NCBI GenBank assembly: GCA_944474755.1
Contig: OX104114.1
Span: forward strand, 22,777,220 to 22,841,219
DNA: 64,000 bases
From: Limnoperna fortunei
Taxonomy: Eukaryota; Mollusca; Bivalvia; Mytilida; Modiolidae
Direction of reading: 5' to 3'
Shown: positions 12,483 to 22,659 of the stretch, piece after piece
How positions within the stretch are numbered: the first letter of the stretch is position 1
Layout: every line of letters starts with the position of its first letter
Notes under the pieces: generated by a model
Seen by the model: only the letters and a program-made list of their open reading frames with translations
The model's database searches: none
What the model was told of the DNA's origin: nothing
Made by a program: the position numbers and the translations under genes

Positions 12483-12620
12483 TTGGCATAAATGTTGCTT
12501 CTGTTGTGGATGGCACAAATGCTGGAGTCTCCGTGTATGTGGTTACATAAGTATCTGTAGACATTATAGTTACAGTGGTTTCATTGTCCGTGGTCAGAGA
12601 CGTCTCACTTCCCAGAGTTG
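12483..12620 (-). CDS. A-type Thr/Ser-rich linker exon (A1)
   Basis: The exon is 138 nt and encodes 45 full residues, with phase 1 at both ends. The acceptor is 'cgtaatcag' and the donor 'ATGCCAA|gtaagt', a near-consensus site. It is rich in Thr with Ser, Pro and Glu and has no cysteine. Compared with its duplicate at 10294-10437, it lacks two codons after the 'TTYTE' segment and keeps the frame. The preservation of frame, phase and both splice sites in two copies supports a real exon. Its likely role is a glycosylated spacer between the upstream cysteine domain and the LU domain. Confidence 0.78.
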
Positions 12621-12816
12621 CTGATTACGATACAGCGATCGACGAAATAAAGGACAACAATAGCCAATGTATAAATTTGACGTTAAATTGTAAATTTGTA
12701 TCGCATTATTTTGACATTTTTGACTAAATACAAAATAGAAGTATTTCTTCAGTTTTGCACATTAACCGCATTGAAGTCTATTTGGTTGTATAAGCCACAC
12801 TATTTCATAATTATAT

Positions 12817-13100
12817 GCGATTGGGATTGATTGATTGATTGGATGTTTGTTTACGTGCAACGAACAGTATTCCGTTATATTCGAGAACAAGTTAACAAAC
12901 AATAATTTAATTCCGGAAATATAGACCAAGGAAACAGATTTACTGTAAAGTATTGAGTATGGGTAGGGATGGAAAATTAAGGATTCTGTCAGCGGCTACA
13001 ATGTGCCTACTCTTATCGCCCTCTACAAAAGACGTCTTTAACATGCATGGAGCGTGGCACTCTCCAAACACGTTAACTACTGTGGAACCGGTAAGGCTTA
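12817..13100 (+). repeat. R2 repeat copy
   Basis: It begins with (ttga)n and 'ttacgtgcaacgaacag'. It continues through 'aagtattgagtatgggtagg' and 'gcgtggcactctccaaacac'. This is one of three R2 copies carried along in the linker-exon duplication. Confidence 0.7.
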
Positions 13101-13633
13101 AATGCGATTTGGTAGAACAATTGAAAATTAATATGGTTTTGATCTAGCGTATTTATATCATTACTTTTTCAAAACGTTTATGTCAGAGTAATTCGTGTAC
13201 AAGTGCACAAACAAAGTAAAACTGACTAATAATTGGTGAATTTCTTTACAGAAATGAGAGCAGAAGGATAGAATGATAAATGGATTTAATTAATCTTTCT
13301 TACATTCCGAATACATTTCTCCCCGCATTAAAACCAAAATTGACATCCTCAAGTTACATTTTCTTGCAGCATTTATATTAAGAAAATATAGAACGCACGC
13401 GAGAACAAGCAAAAGAACTAAAAATACCAAATATAAATGTTGTGTTAACATATACTTGTGGTTATGCAAGCGCTCAATCTCGGCTCAAAACACATGAAAG
13501 TTTTAATTTATTGATTATAACATTCACACGTTTACCTATATTGTGCCATCATTATGACATCAATGCATGAAGGTGTTTGATTTTAATAATGTTTGTACAT
13601 GTTTTAATGAATCTTCGTGTTTGATTTACTCAC

Positions 13634-13702
13634 CTAATGTTACAGTGGTCGTTTCTATTGTTGGTATTGCTGTTGTCAAAGGATTATTTGCGTATTCCGT
13701 AG
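13634..13702 (-). CDS. B-type Thr-rich linker exon (B1)
   Basis: The exon is 69 nt and encodes 22 full residues, with phase 1 at both ends. The acceptor 'ttattgcttttag' and the donor 'ACATTAG|gtgagt' are both strong. The peptide starts 'TEYANN' and continues 'IPTIETTTVTL'. It resembles the exon at 54644-54727 ('AEYAIK...TTRTVTS'), especially in the EYA start and the T-V-T end. It has no cysteine. It follows the cysteine exon D1 and precedes A1, the same D-B-A order seen at 55.2-53.6 kb. It is probably a short O-glycosylated spacer. Confidence 0.78.
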
Positions 13703-14247
13703 CTAAAAGCAATAAAAACAGTAGTGAGTAATAAATTCCATGAAGAGTATAAACACAGATGAGGTTGTCCAATGACAGATTAATGCAATATTCAGGTGTT
13801 TTTTTTAATTATCTAACGTGTTGTTTTACAAATAATATATTAAATGTTTTGGAAGTAATTCTATTTATTTTTTTGTTATAAAAGTTGTTTTCTGAAAACC
13901 ATAAAACTACTGCAGGGAACACTAACTCCTGGTTTTTATAGTCTTTCTTGTTTCGTTTCATTTTAGTTTGTCTGTCCTTTGCATTGTCTTTTATGACGCC
14001 TAAAGTGAATTGATTGTTAATATTAAATAGTTCTTTATTTATTTAATCAGTAATTAATAAAATTCGAACAAACTTAATCTGAAAGTAAACATAACCGAAT
14101 GATCTTTTAACAGTTATCCGTCAAATTACTGAATTACATAAAAAATTATAAATTTATGAAAGATACGTTGAATTAAATGAAATTGTTTGACAAAATGACG
14201 TTATAATGATGTGTACACATACAAATAACAAATGCTTTGATATTTAC

Positions 14248-14332
14248 ATGTATTTGTAATACAGGAATCTGTTAAACAGATGCAACCATTGCCTTCTACG
14301 TCATGTGATGTAAGACATTGGGTGAGATCAAA
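14248..14332 (-). CDS. Cysteine exon D1 (end of 8-Cys module)
   Basis: The exon is 85 nt and encodes 28 full residues. The acceptor 'cttttgttatag' is phase 0 and the donor 'ATACAT|gtaaat' is phase 1. The cysteines follow C-x10-C-x-C-x4-C, with the core 'CLTSHDVEGNGCICL'. The exon at 55199-55283 has the same length, the same phases and the same 'TSHD.E.NGC.C' core, and 21592-21670 has the same cysteine pattern. It would supply the last four cysteines of the module. The W and E exons that should precede it are only weakly visible (15992-16035 and 15700-15750), so this module may be damaged or spliced in another way. Confidence 0.72.
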
Positions 14333-15399
14333 CTATAACAAAAGACAATATAATAATGTAAAATGACAATGGAGACTCGTATGAACTACTAAATATGCAA
14401 AAAACTAATATGGACACGGATTTACATCAATTATTGAACATCATTTGGACATTATTAATTTAGTGTCAAGTATTAAGGCATAACAATTTATAGTTTATTT
14501 TATATGGAATAAAAATAATGGTAACTAATCGTCTATTAAGAATCCGTTAAAAATTGCATTAACATGACAGCATTTATATCTTAAATATATTTATCATTCT
14601 ATTAAATGTTACTGCTATCATTTGGGTGTAATGATCTAAAATACAAACACTTGTATCATTTATTTGAACGATTTTTTAAATTTATAATTTTTAATCTTTA
14701 ACGCATGCGTATTTACTCAAAAGCTCCAACGTCTAAAACTGTTTACAACATTTTTTCTGTAGTGTGGTTTAGCTTTTGGGAAAAATTATTTTAAACCATG
14801 ACAAACAATAAATATTTTACTACACATTGTTTCCGAACAAATAAAGCGTATACAATGTGTGCTATATAGAAGTTTGTAATTTTAAAGTAGTCATGACGTT
14901 GCCTGATTTTAATGTGTTAAAAATAATTAAATAACTGTATAAATTTAAATTGCTAACATGGTTTTGGCAACAATTAATTTGGGTAACTTCCTACATATCA
15001 TTTATCTAAAACAGGTTTATATTAAGGACACTAATACATGCGCTTCATATTTGGATTAACATCTCGAAACTTTTTTACTAATCTCTGTGACAGATATGAC
15101 TACATGTTCAGCAACATTCCTTTCGTGCCAGTACATAGAGGTTAAATTTCTCAACTAATAAGTGAATCCATAACTTGTTGTGAATACCACAATTTCCTTG
15201 AACCATTCGATTAATGCGACTACTGTAAAATGAGGTTTTTGTTACTAAAAGTTTATTTTCGTCATGGCAGACTATATAAAAAACACCATGCCACCATACA
15301 TGATATCTGTCTCTCAAATTAGTACAAATGTAGGTTGGTCATAGAATTTGTGTAGTATCTTTATTTACTGGACTAAACATACCCTGGATTGACTACCAA

Positions 15400-15560
15400 C
15401 TAGACGACGGCTGTGTTGCAACAGTCAGGGACCGAGTACTCGTACGGAGCACATTAGTTCACTTTCATTTTCGTGAGTTTTTGTATCATGCTTTTGTCTG
15501 TGTGTCGTTTTTTCTTCATTTGCAGTTGTTTTTTACATGGTTTTGTATCAGTATTTTTGG
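15400..15560 (+). repeat. R3 interspersed repeat, diverged copy
   Basis: 'tgtgttgcaacagtcaggga', 'gtactcgtacggagcacatt' and a T-rich end with 'tgtgtgtcg' match the layout of the copy at 7760-7920. It lies in the intron of the minus-strand gene. Confidence 0.45.
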
Positions 15561-15699
15561 TATAATTGCCATTTTGTTTATCTTCGGTTATTTAAAACAC
15601 AATTTGGTATTTTAACATTTATACATAAGATACATAGGAGTAACATTGAAACCATCAATACCATCCCAGGTACATTAAACGAATGTGTGGTGTTGTAGC

Positions 15700-15750
15700 C
15701 ATGTACATACATATAGAATGTTCGTATCGAAAATGATATTCATTACATTG
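15700..15750 (-). pseudogene. Possible decayed E-type cysteine exon (E1)
   Basis: A phase-0 acceptor ('ggtctcttcaccctgag') is followed by 'QCNEYHFRYEHSIC', a C-x11-C pair. Intact E exons have C-x12-C. No phase-0 GT donor follows in frame before the stop, which an E exon requires. The position between W1 (15992) and D1 (14248) is right for E1, but the call is tentative. It could be a chance open frame. Confidence 0.25.
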
Positions 15751-15991
15751 CTCAGGGTGAAGAGACCCAATATCGGTAAATTTTAAGAAGTTGTCAAAAA
15801 GATAGAAAAATAAAAAAATAAAAAAACCCATGTACCTTTTGGGTAAACACTGCGCAATTGATTGAATGATAAACATAATTTCGGTATACATGTAGTTACT
15901 CTGCAAAAGCCATATAAGATCCCGCCAAGATGGGTTTCCATTTTTTTAATAATAACCATATTATCATTATGCTTTAAACAAAATTATCTAC

Positions 15992-16035
15992 CTGCATGAC
16001 CAGACACCTGCCAATAAGAGCTATCCCATACAATA
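15992..16035 (-). CDS. Possible W-type exon (W1)
   Basis: The exon is 44 nt with a phase-1 acceptor ('tactgtcacttag') and a phase-0 donor ('CATGCAG|gtagat'), the phases required of a W exon. The peptide 'LYGIALIGRCLVMQ' aligns with 'LGLATAWYCLHQNC' of the exon at 22605-22657, but the Trp is replaced by Gly and the second cysteine is missing. The splice sites and phases match better than expected by chance, but the lost hallmark residues suggest relaxed constraint or a false call. Confidence 0.35.
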
Positions 16036-16862
16036 CTAAGTGACAGTATTTCTACAAAGACAGTTTTAAAAGTAAGTTTCTTGTTGATTCATGAAAAGTC
16101 GCATTATAACTTCTGTCCTTTATTTTTCATACTACGTTATCTGTATTGCTGTGTTTAATTTGTGTAAACGACGTATTCAAATCTACCAAGACGGACGAGT
16201 AAACTATGAATATAAAAAATACCTACAAGTCCCAGGCCTTAAAACCATTGAAGAGAAACTATAAATATGGGACGAAAAGCTTATAGATTAAAGTGTAAAG
16301 TTTTTTTATATATGGCGTTTGACAAATTATATCGTATTAGTATCAAAATGTGTTTTTTTGTCCTCAGATGCGCGGTTTTTGTATTGTTCAATTGCAATTT
16401 TTGTTAAAAATAGGATCTAACCTTATGTCTAAATACAAACCGCTATTCCGTGACAGTGTTGAGAGATGCAAACAATATCTGTATGGCCTGAAAAGATATC
16501 ATTATTTCATAAGTTGCGGAGGTCAAATATTATTAGCACCACTGATGACTTGTTAAACAAAAACACTTGTGGTGTTATGTAGACAATTTCGAAACTTTTA
16601 CAAAATTCAATTGAGTGCAGTACTCTTCTACTCTAAATTTTTAAATGTCTCAACACTCATTTTTTTATTTCCAAAATTTAGATGTTATTAACGAACTCTT
16701 TATATCTTTTGTAATTTAAGTAATAACAGCTCTTCGACATTCTTATATATTTTGGCAGGCAAGCATTTCTCTATTCGACAAACACGCATCATGTAACGTT
16801 ACTATCTTTTTTGTCTTGTTAATAACGTTTTCTTATTTTAATATGAAACTTTTTAGCAAAAT

Positions 16863-17240
16863 ATATTAATTGATTAGATGTTGATGTACGTCCAGCTAGC
16901 AGAATTTTAGCTATATTCCGGAAGAGAGCAAGATAACAAACAATACATTCATTCAGAAAAGTAGACAAACATTTTAAATGATACTGGAAAAGTATGGGGT
17001 ATATGTAAGCGCAGAAAATGAAGCCACTTTGTAGCAGCTACAACGAGCTTTCTCTTCTTCAAAACTACAAAAGTGGTCATTATCCTGAAAAAAAAGAATG
17101 CTAGTCTACAAATGCGTCACCCACTACAGTCCACGGCCAGGCTTTCCGAAATATGATCCGAAAATAACCAACGAGAGTATCTTCCCTGCTGAGCAGCTCT
17201 CTGAGCATTTGAAATCCTCCTCGCAAGTCTGGTGGGAAAT
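16863..17240 (+). repeat. R2 interspersed repeat
   Basis: It begins 'ttgattagatgttgatgtac' and 'gtccagctagcagaat'. It then follows the R2 order to 'cacccactacagtccacggc' and a 3' part with 'ctctgagcatttgaaatcct'. A 119-codon plus-strand open frame here is a by-product of the repeat. Confidence 0.7.
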
Positions 17241-19746
17241 GCAATTGCAGAAATATTTAGAAATATGTGTATACAAATTGTATACAAGCTATGTTGATGT
17301 GTGTCAGTTTCTAAATAAACTCATACCAGTTTGTCTCTCTTGCTATGTCCTTAAGGTCGTACTAACATCGCGTGTTATTCCATACTTCTCTTGTACCAAA
17401 TTTTTTGTTGTTGTAAAAAGTTTTTGTTGTATATGTATGTGCCATTTGATTACTTAACATTCTGTTTATTTAAACGGTATCGCTGTCAACTACTGGTATA
17501 TGATCTGCTACTAGAATTTGACCTAATAGTCTCAGTGTTATCACAAATTCATTGGATTTTCAATTATGAGACTTACCGTAAGAATATCAAACAAATTTGA
17601 ACGTAATCTTGCCAAAAATGTTTGTTAAGGCCACTAAAAGATTTAATGTTATTATTTCCATTCATAGCTCAAACTAAATTCAAACATTCGACCTTCTGAT
17701 TTGTACGAAATGTTAACGAGTATTGGGGATGGCTTAGTATAAAGTTCAACTTACATTGATTCAACATTATGTAATTTTAGGTATTAACGTCTTTTAACGA
17801 TTCTAAAAATGTGCAATAATTCCTTCACCCGAAAAATTCATATTTTTATCTAAATGAGATTCGGTGAGAAAAACTATATCGCACTCTTCAATTGATTCTA
17901 ACATATCATCCATTGTATTTCTTAACCTCTGAATGTTATGGTGGAAAAAAATCAAACAATAATTCTGATCTGAGCTGGTGTCCATTTTGGGTCCCCGATA
18001 GCTTTCGAAATCCCCATACAAATGTAGTAATATATATAAGCAATGAACAATACAAAATTAATATTAACAAGTTGGCACCTGTATATGTAGATAACAAATT
18101 CTTTACAAATAGACACGTTAGGTGATTCAACACATTAAATGTATTGTAGCAGTAGGTGTATGTATGTTTCATGCATACTGAACGAATCTTGAGGTTAAAC
18201 AAATCAATAACGACTCTGTTTGAAATCAAATCATTACCCATTGTCAAAAACCAATATCAGCGAACATTGTTAGTTTTTTACACCTGAACCATTTCCACAT
18301 GGAAGCAATTTCTTAAAAGAACAACTACAGCTACACTTTCAAAGAGATGCAACGTTTTTCATGTTAAAATAAAATGCAAAACTGTACAAATAAAAAATTC
18401 AAAATTAATACGAGATCTCAATTATGGGCTTGGAACATTCTAAAATCTAAACGACGATTGGGCAATTAGAATACACTTTAAATCGAAAACACTATATTCA
18501 TATACATGTAGATCGGCAAAGATACTTAATTTAACAGTTTTGGTGATAAATGACGATCGTCACCTGTGTGCACTTACAGCTTCAATTCTGAGCCTAGTAT
18601 GAGCATTATTTAAATAGGAGGAAAAAAGATATTGCCAGAAAATATACAACTTATTTGTAATCGCCGCATGACAGGTGAAAAATGTTCGGGAAAGCCTCTT
18701 ATTTCTATCTGTTTGTAAGGCTCGTACTAATACATGTTACATTTTCTGAGACTGTACACACATTGTATATATAACAATTGCTGTAAGCTGCATATAAGGG
18801 TGCTTTACCTTTAGCAAGTCATATAAAACATTGTTTTGTTATAACATTGGGGTAAAATACCTTGATTATAACAAAACTAAAATGCCTGATAAAATGGTAA
18901 GAACTTTTGATGCATGCAAAAAAAATCACGTGCCAATATATTATTTGGAGACGATTATTATCAGTAGTGTTTCAGTAAAGGTATGGTGACATACGATACT
19001 GTTACACGTATGAAACGCTGTGTACGGTATCTAGTGCAAGAACAGGAGATCACAGTCATCTTATTTCGTTTATTTAACTGACAAAATGATGTTTTGTTCA
19101 AACTAAAAAAGACGTAAATGAAGCAGCATTGAGATTTTGAAGATAATGCTATAGTTATACAACTTTTAAGCTACTGTGTCTTCATTATTAAATAATAGCT
19201 GCACTTGGCTTTATTGTTATAGTAAAAAGCCAGTCCTGTATGTATTAAACATATATTGTTTCTTGCAAACAATATCAGACGTTATTTCAGCATTTACACT
19301 TGAAGATTGACAAATTCTTTTCTCATAAACTTCTTTAAGCGACTGCGTCTTATTGAAATGATAATGTCTGCAATAGACGTATAGTAATGCACATTTTTGC
19401 TTCTACCTCTTAGCGCTTATAAGGTTAAGATGGTGTACTTACTCAGCAATATTTAGACATTTTCTTTATAGAGTGTCATTACCCAAACAGCTGGCTCCCA
19501 GAACTAAAGGAAATAGCTATATACAAACTGTAAATCTAGCTGCCTAAAATTTATGACTCTAAACAGAAAGTATGGATTAAACAATCAATTTGTAAAACAA
19601 CTTGTATTTAGTTCATATAGTAATAACAAAAACACTGACAGGACAGCATTAACCAAAAGCCAAGAGGAATCACAAAAACGAACCCAGACAACACGAAACA
19701 AAAAAACATAGGCAGAAATATTATTCGATGGAATATTGATACCTAC
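17241..19746. other. Intron, no exon of the modular gene seen
   Basis: Apart from the LINE endonuclease fragment at 17803-18021, I see only AT-rich sequence without recognisable exons. Confidence 0.45.
17803..18021 (-). pseudogene. LINE endonuclease (APE-type) fragment
   Basis: The frame reads 'FFHHNIQRLRNTMDDMLE' then 'ECDIVFLTESHLDKN'. This matches the usual start of the APE-like endonuclease of CR1/L2-type non-LTR retrotransposons: an Asn-Ile-x-Ser/Arg-Leu stretch, then D-I-x-x-L-T-E-T/S-H-L-D, where the Glu is a metal-binding catalytic residue. Only about 70 residues remain open and no reverse-transcriptase part was found next to it, so this is a dead fragment lying in the intron. Confidence 0.65.
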
Positions 19747-19788
19747 CTCCAATAGTTGTCGTTTCTATTGGCTGGAACTTTGGCTGGA
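19747..19788 (-). CDS. C-type Gln/Pro/Thr linker exon (C3)
   Basis: The exon is 42 nt and encodes 13 full residues, with phase 1 at both ends. The acceptor is 'ttacatttag' and the donor 'ATTGGAG|gtaggt'. The peptide is 'QPKFQPIETTTIG'. The exon at 59530-59571 has the same length and phases and reads 'QPTAQPLHKTTFG', an agreement unlikely by chance. In the 55-60 kb set, the C exon comes directly before a W exon, so this one would lead into the W1-E1-D1 module. It is short enough to be missed by most gene finders. Confidence 0.7.
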
Positions 19789-19799
19789 CTAAATGTAAT

Positions 19800-21590
19800 A
19801 TTACATAACAAAATGTGTTAATGCTATCATTATTTAATTACGTTTATTGTTTCAAATGATAAACACAAAGAAGTTCATCTGTTTATAAAAGCACATGGTA
19901 ACAACAAGTAATTTTTCAAATTGCCATAAAGTCGTACTTTAATATCAAAACGCGATTGTTGCCAGTTATTGTTTTTGGCTGTTGCTGTCCTGTTAGTGTA
20001 TAACAAACACACTTATTGAGAAAGACAAAATAATACAGTTTATTTACCTTATAATATAAGTTTAGTTCGTCCGTCTGTCTATGCCATGCCCTGGTGGTTT
20101 CTAGTGATGACTTGAAAACGCATAAACAGATTTTTTGTTTAAATTTTGCACAGTTGTTAAGTACTATAAAATGAAGATCAAGTTTAATGTTCAGCACAAT
20201 TCAAATTTTAGCCTTTGTATCAGGCCAATTTAAAAAATAAATTGTCAAAAATTTGAAAAAATGGACTTTGTTAAAATGTTTTACGACTGTTAAGTAATAT
20301 ATAAATGATCAAGTTGAAATTCAGAACAATCGCATTTTTAAGTTTTTAAGTAAGGCTAGATGGACTGTTATTATTCTTAGCTGTTCTATGGACTAATTTA
20401 TTATTCACAAAACGTGTTCTTGACTATTAAAAACATTGGAATGTGGCGGAGTATCATTTAATATCCCATAAGATGCCTTATGTTTGTGCTCTATATAAGC
20501 TTGATCATTGCATAAAGGTAGATAATAGTGTAGTATATCATTTAATGACATCTTTCCAGTTGTTTCCACTGAAAGTAAAGGTAAAATGCTTTTCATTTCT
20601 AACCATAATGATGATTATTCCCCATCATCAGGAAATCAAGCCGATATTAATATATGATTCAACTGATATAATTTCATTAAATATTAAATATTCGAATGCA
20701 ACACTTTTTCTTTAAAAATGTTGAGTCAATCCTTAATTTCGTTTAGCACTTATGCAAAGACTTTAAATAACATGTAATTATACATACAAATGTAGCCTAG
20801 ACTTTTATGTCTTTGAATTATCACAAGTCCATACACATAATAGTATTTTATTGGGACAATTTACCTTAATATTATTAAAAGAAATACCCTTTAATCTTAA
20901 GAATATTTTTGGGCATGTTAAATAATAAATAACCTATAAAAATCAACTGAAGACAAACTTGATCCTGATAAAATCATTTCTTTAATTAATTTTGCTAATG
21001 TTTTAAATTTCTAACAAGATTTAACATACACATTTTTCAGACCTTGTGTTATGTAACTGACTTGCTAACATATCTGGTTTCATAAAACAACAAACTGGAT
21101 TATCTTTATAAGTAAACTATCAAATTCTGTCGTTCATACATGTATTCATTGATAATGTGCTATCATAAAAATCAATTAACTGACAAATAGGTCTGCTATC
21201 TCTTAGCACAGTTTAGTTCATGTTACACATACTACACGACGACAAATAGTGTCACTAAATATATTATGTGGCATAATGATGATAGAATATAAAGATATGT
21301 ATTGCAATTCATATCTAAATTCCTTCATCAATGTGTTTGCCTTTCTCAAAGTTCAAAGGCAAAAGTGTTTTACAGTAAGGTTAAGGTAGCCCTTATCAAA
21401 ATCTTTGTCAACACGAAATATCCAAATCACTTGAAACCACTGTGTTCATAGATCTGATAACGTCGACGCACAAAAGGGTGATGAATAACAATAATGCAAG
21501 GAGGAAATTAAATTTGTTCTATATAATGTAAAGTTTGTATGTACATTATATAGAAACGAAGCCGAAATTTGTACTCCGTTTCTTAACATA
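19800..21590. other. Intron, no exon seen
   Basis: A minus-strand frame at 19916-20197 contains 'SSLETTRAWHRQT' before a possible donor 'TATAAG|gtaaat'. It has no matching paralogue and no fitting phase. The rest shows nothing recognisable. Confidence 0.4.
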
Positions 21591-21591
21591 C

Positions 21592-21670
21592 CTGCGAAAA
21601 AGTCATAAACACATGTAGTGTCAAAACAAAAGCATGGCGGGAAATACTCTACATCAGAACACAGGGCATC
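21592..21670 (-). CDS. Cysteine exon D3 (end of 8-Cys module)
   Basis: The exon is 79 nt and encodes 26 full residues. The acceptor 'aattttatttcag' is phase 0 and the donor 'TTCGCAG|gtatgt' is phase 1. The cysteines follow C-x8-C-x-C-x4-C ('YFPPCFCFDTTCVYDFF'). Together with E3 and W3 upstream it completes an eight-cysteine module, and its phase-1 exit fits the linker exons. The splice sites are strong. The first loop is two residues shorter than in the D exons at 14248 and 55199. The folded domain is probably extracellular, with the four cysteine pairs as disulfides, which is inferred from the even number of cysteines. Confidence 0.78.
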
Positions 21671-21998
21671 CTGAAATAAAATTGCGTTATTTAAAAAAAA
21701 ATGAAAACGCAAGGTCAGTTTTATTATAGTTTGATAATAATTTGTAGTGTCAATGAACACTGAGGAATTGTCATAAAATTCCTCAAAACAAAGAAAAAGA
21801 CCAGCAAACTTGAGAACCAATAAAGAAGTAATGGCATTAAAAATGGCGGGTGAAACTAGTTTTATGACATGGCAAACCTCCCGCTTTCTTTACTGTAGGG
21901 TATGACCCCATTACATATGACTGTATACAAACAAAAAAATATTTTTCTTGTGCTTTAAGCTTAAACTTCCATTGTATAATACATAATAAATATCTTAC

Positions 21999-22073
21999 TT
22001 TTGAATGATGGTCACCACATGCAGTCTTTAGGTGTGAACCTTCATAAAATATTCTGCAAACCTTATCTTCGTC
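21999..22073 (-). CDS. Cysteine exon E3 (middle of 8-Cys module)
   Basis: The exon is 75 nt and encodes exactly 25 residues, phase 0 at both ends. The acceptor 'gtttgttgcag' and the donor 'TCAAAA|gtaaga' are both good. The peptide carries 'VCRIFYEGSHLKTACGD', a C-x12-C pair. The exon at 58347-58403 is also phase 0-0 with C-x12-C. The exon lies 328 bp upstream of D3 and 531 bp downstream of W3, a compact three-exon domain. The name E is only a label used here. Confidence 0.75.
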
Positions 22074-22604
22074 CTGCAACAAACAATTAAAAGAAGCTTT
22101 TAAAATGGTAAAATACGCATTGAAATAAACCAAAACGCACTTTTATCATACTTATTTTTTTACGCAATAAAATTAAATTTAAACGAATGTGACACAATTA
22201 AAATGAAGTGACAACAGTCTAAAGTAAGAATGTTGAAACTATCAGTGTCAATTAGTTTCATAGAACCTGTAATAAAATAGTAAATATAATTTATTGTAAT
22301 AATAAAGTTTAATGTTATTTTGTTGCTGTATAATAAAACTGATTATTCGGTACTGCAAAGTCACTGACCGAAAACTCATTTCCCCATGGAGAATGGATTT
22401 TATGTTTGTTACAATGCAGTGTCTTCCGAATATAACAAATATATAAAAGTTTAAATGGGAAACACCAAATATACATGTAAATCGTTATACACCCTAATCA
22501 TATAGCATCGATCCCATATTGCATCGTGACTTTTTAGCAAAATAAAAAGAGAGATTGTTAAAATGATTATTTCATTGTTTCAACCTTGACTTACATATAC
22601 TCAC

Positions 22605-22657
22605 ACAATTCTGATGTAAACAATACCAGGCAGTTGCCAATCCTAAAGTACTGGAAA
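22605..22657 (-). CDS. Cysteine exon W3 (start of 8-Cys module)
   Basis: The exon is 53 nt and encodes 17 full residues. The acceptor 'aactttttacag' is phase 1 and the donor 'AATTGT|gtgagt' is phase 0. It contains 'TAWYCLHQNC', giving Trp and the first two cysteines (C-x4-C). The exon at 58717-58763 has 'TWILCNFHNC' with the same phases. 'TAW' also appears in the linker exon at 62142-62189. This is the most upstream exon I can support in the 8-23 kb group. The next supported exon of the same kind lies 31 kb away at 53611. Confidence 0.75.
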
Positions 22658-22659
22658 CT

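Noticed and set aside
15108..15317. Possible W exon after 'cctcattttacag'
   Set aside because: The acceptor is good, but the phase-1 frame lacks both cysteines and a phase-0 donor. The candidate at 15992-16035 fits better.
17098..17457. 119-codon plus-strand open frame
   Set aside because: Most of it lies within an R2 repeat copy (16863-17240), and it has no protein motif.
19916..20197. Minus-strand frame with 'SSLETTRAWHRQT' and a donor-like site
   Set aside because: Its phase is 0-0, it has no cysteine and no paralogue, so it fits none of the exon types.
20443..20715. Plus-strand frame with 'VCALYKLDHC' between splice-like sites
   Set aside because: The C-x7-C spacing does not match E exons, the acceptor lacks a pyrimidine tract, and the strand is opposite.
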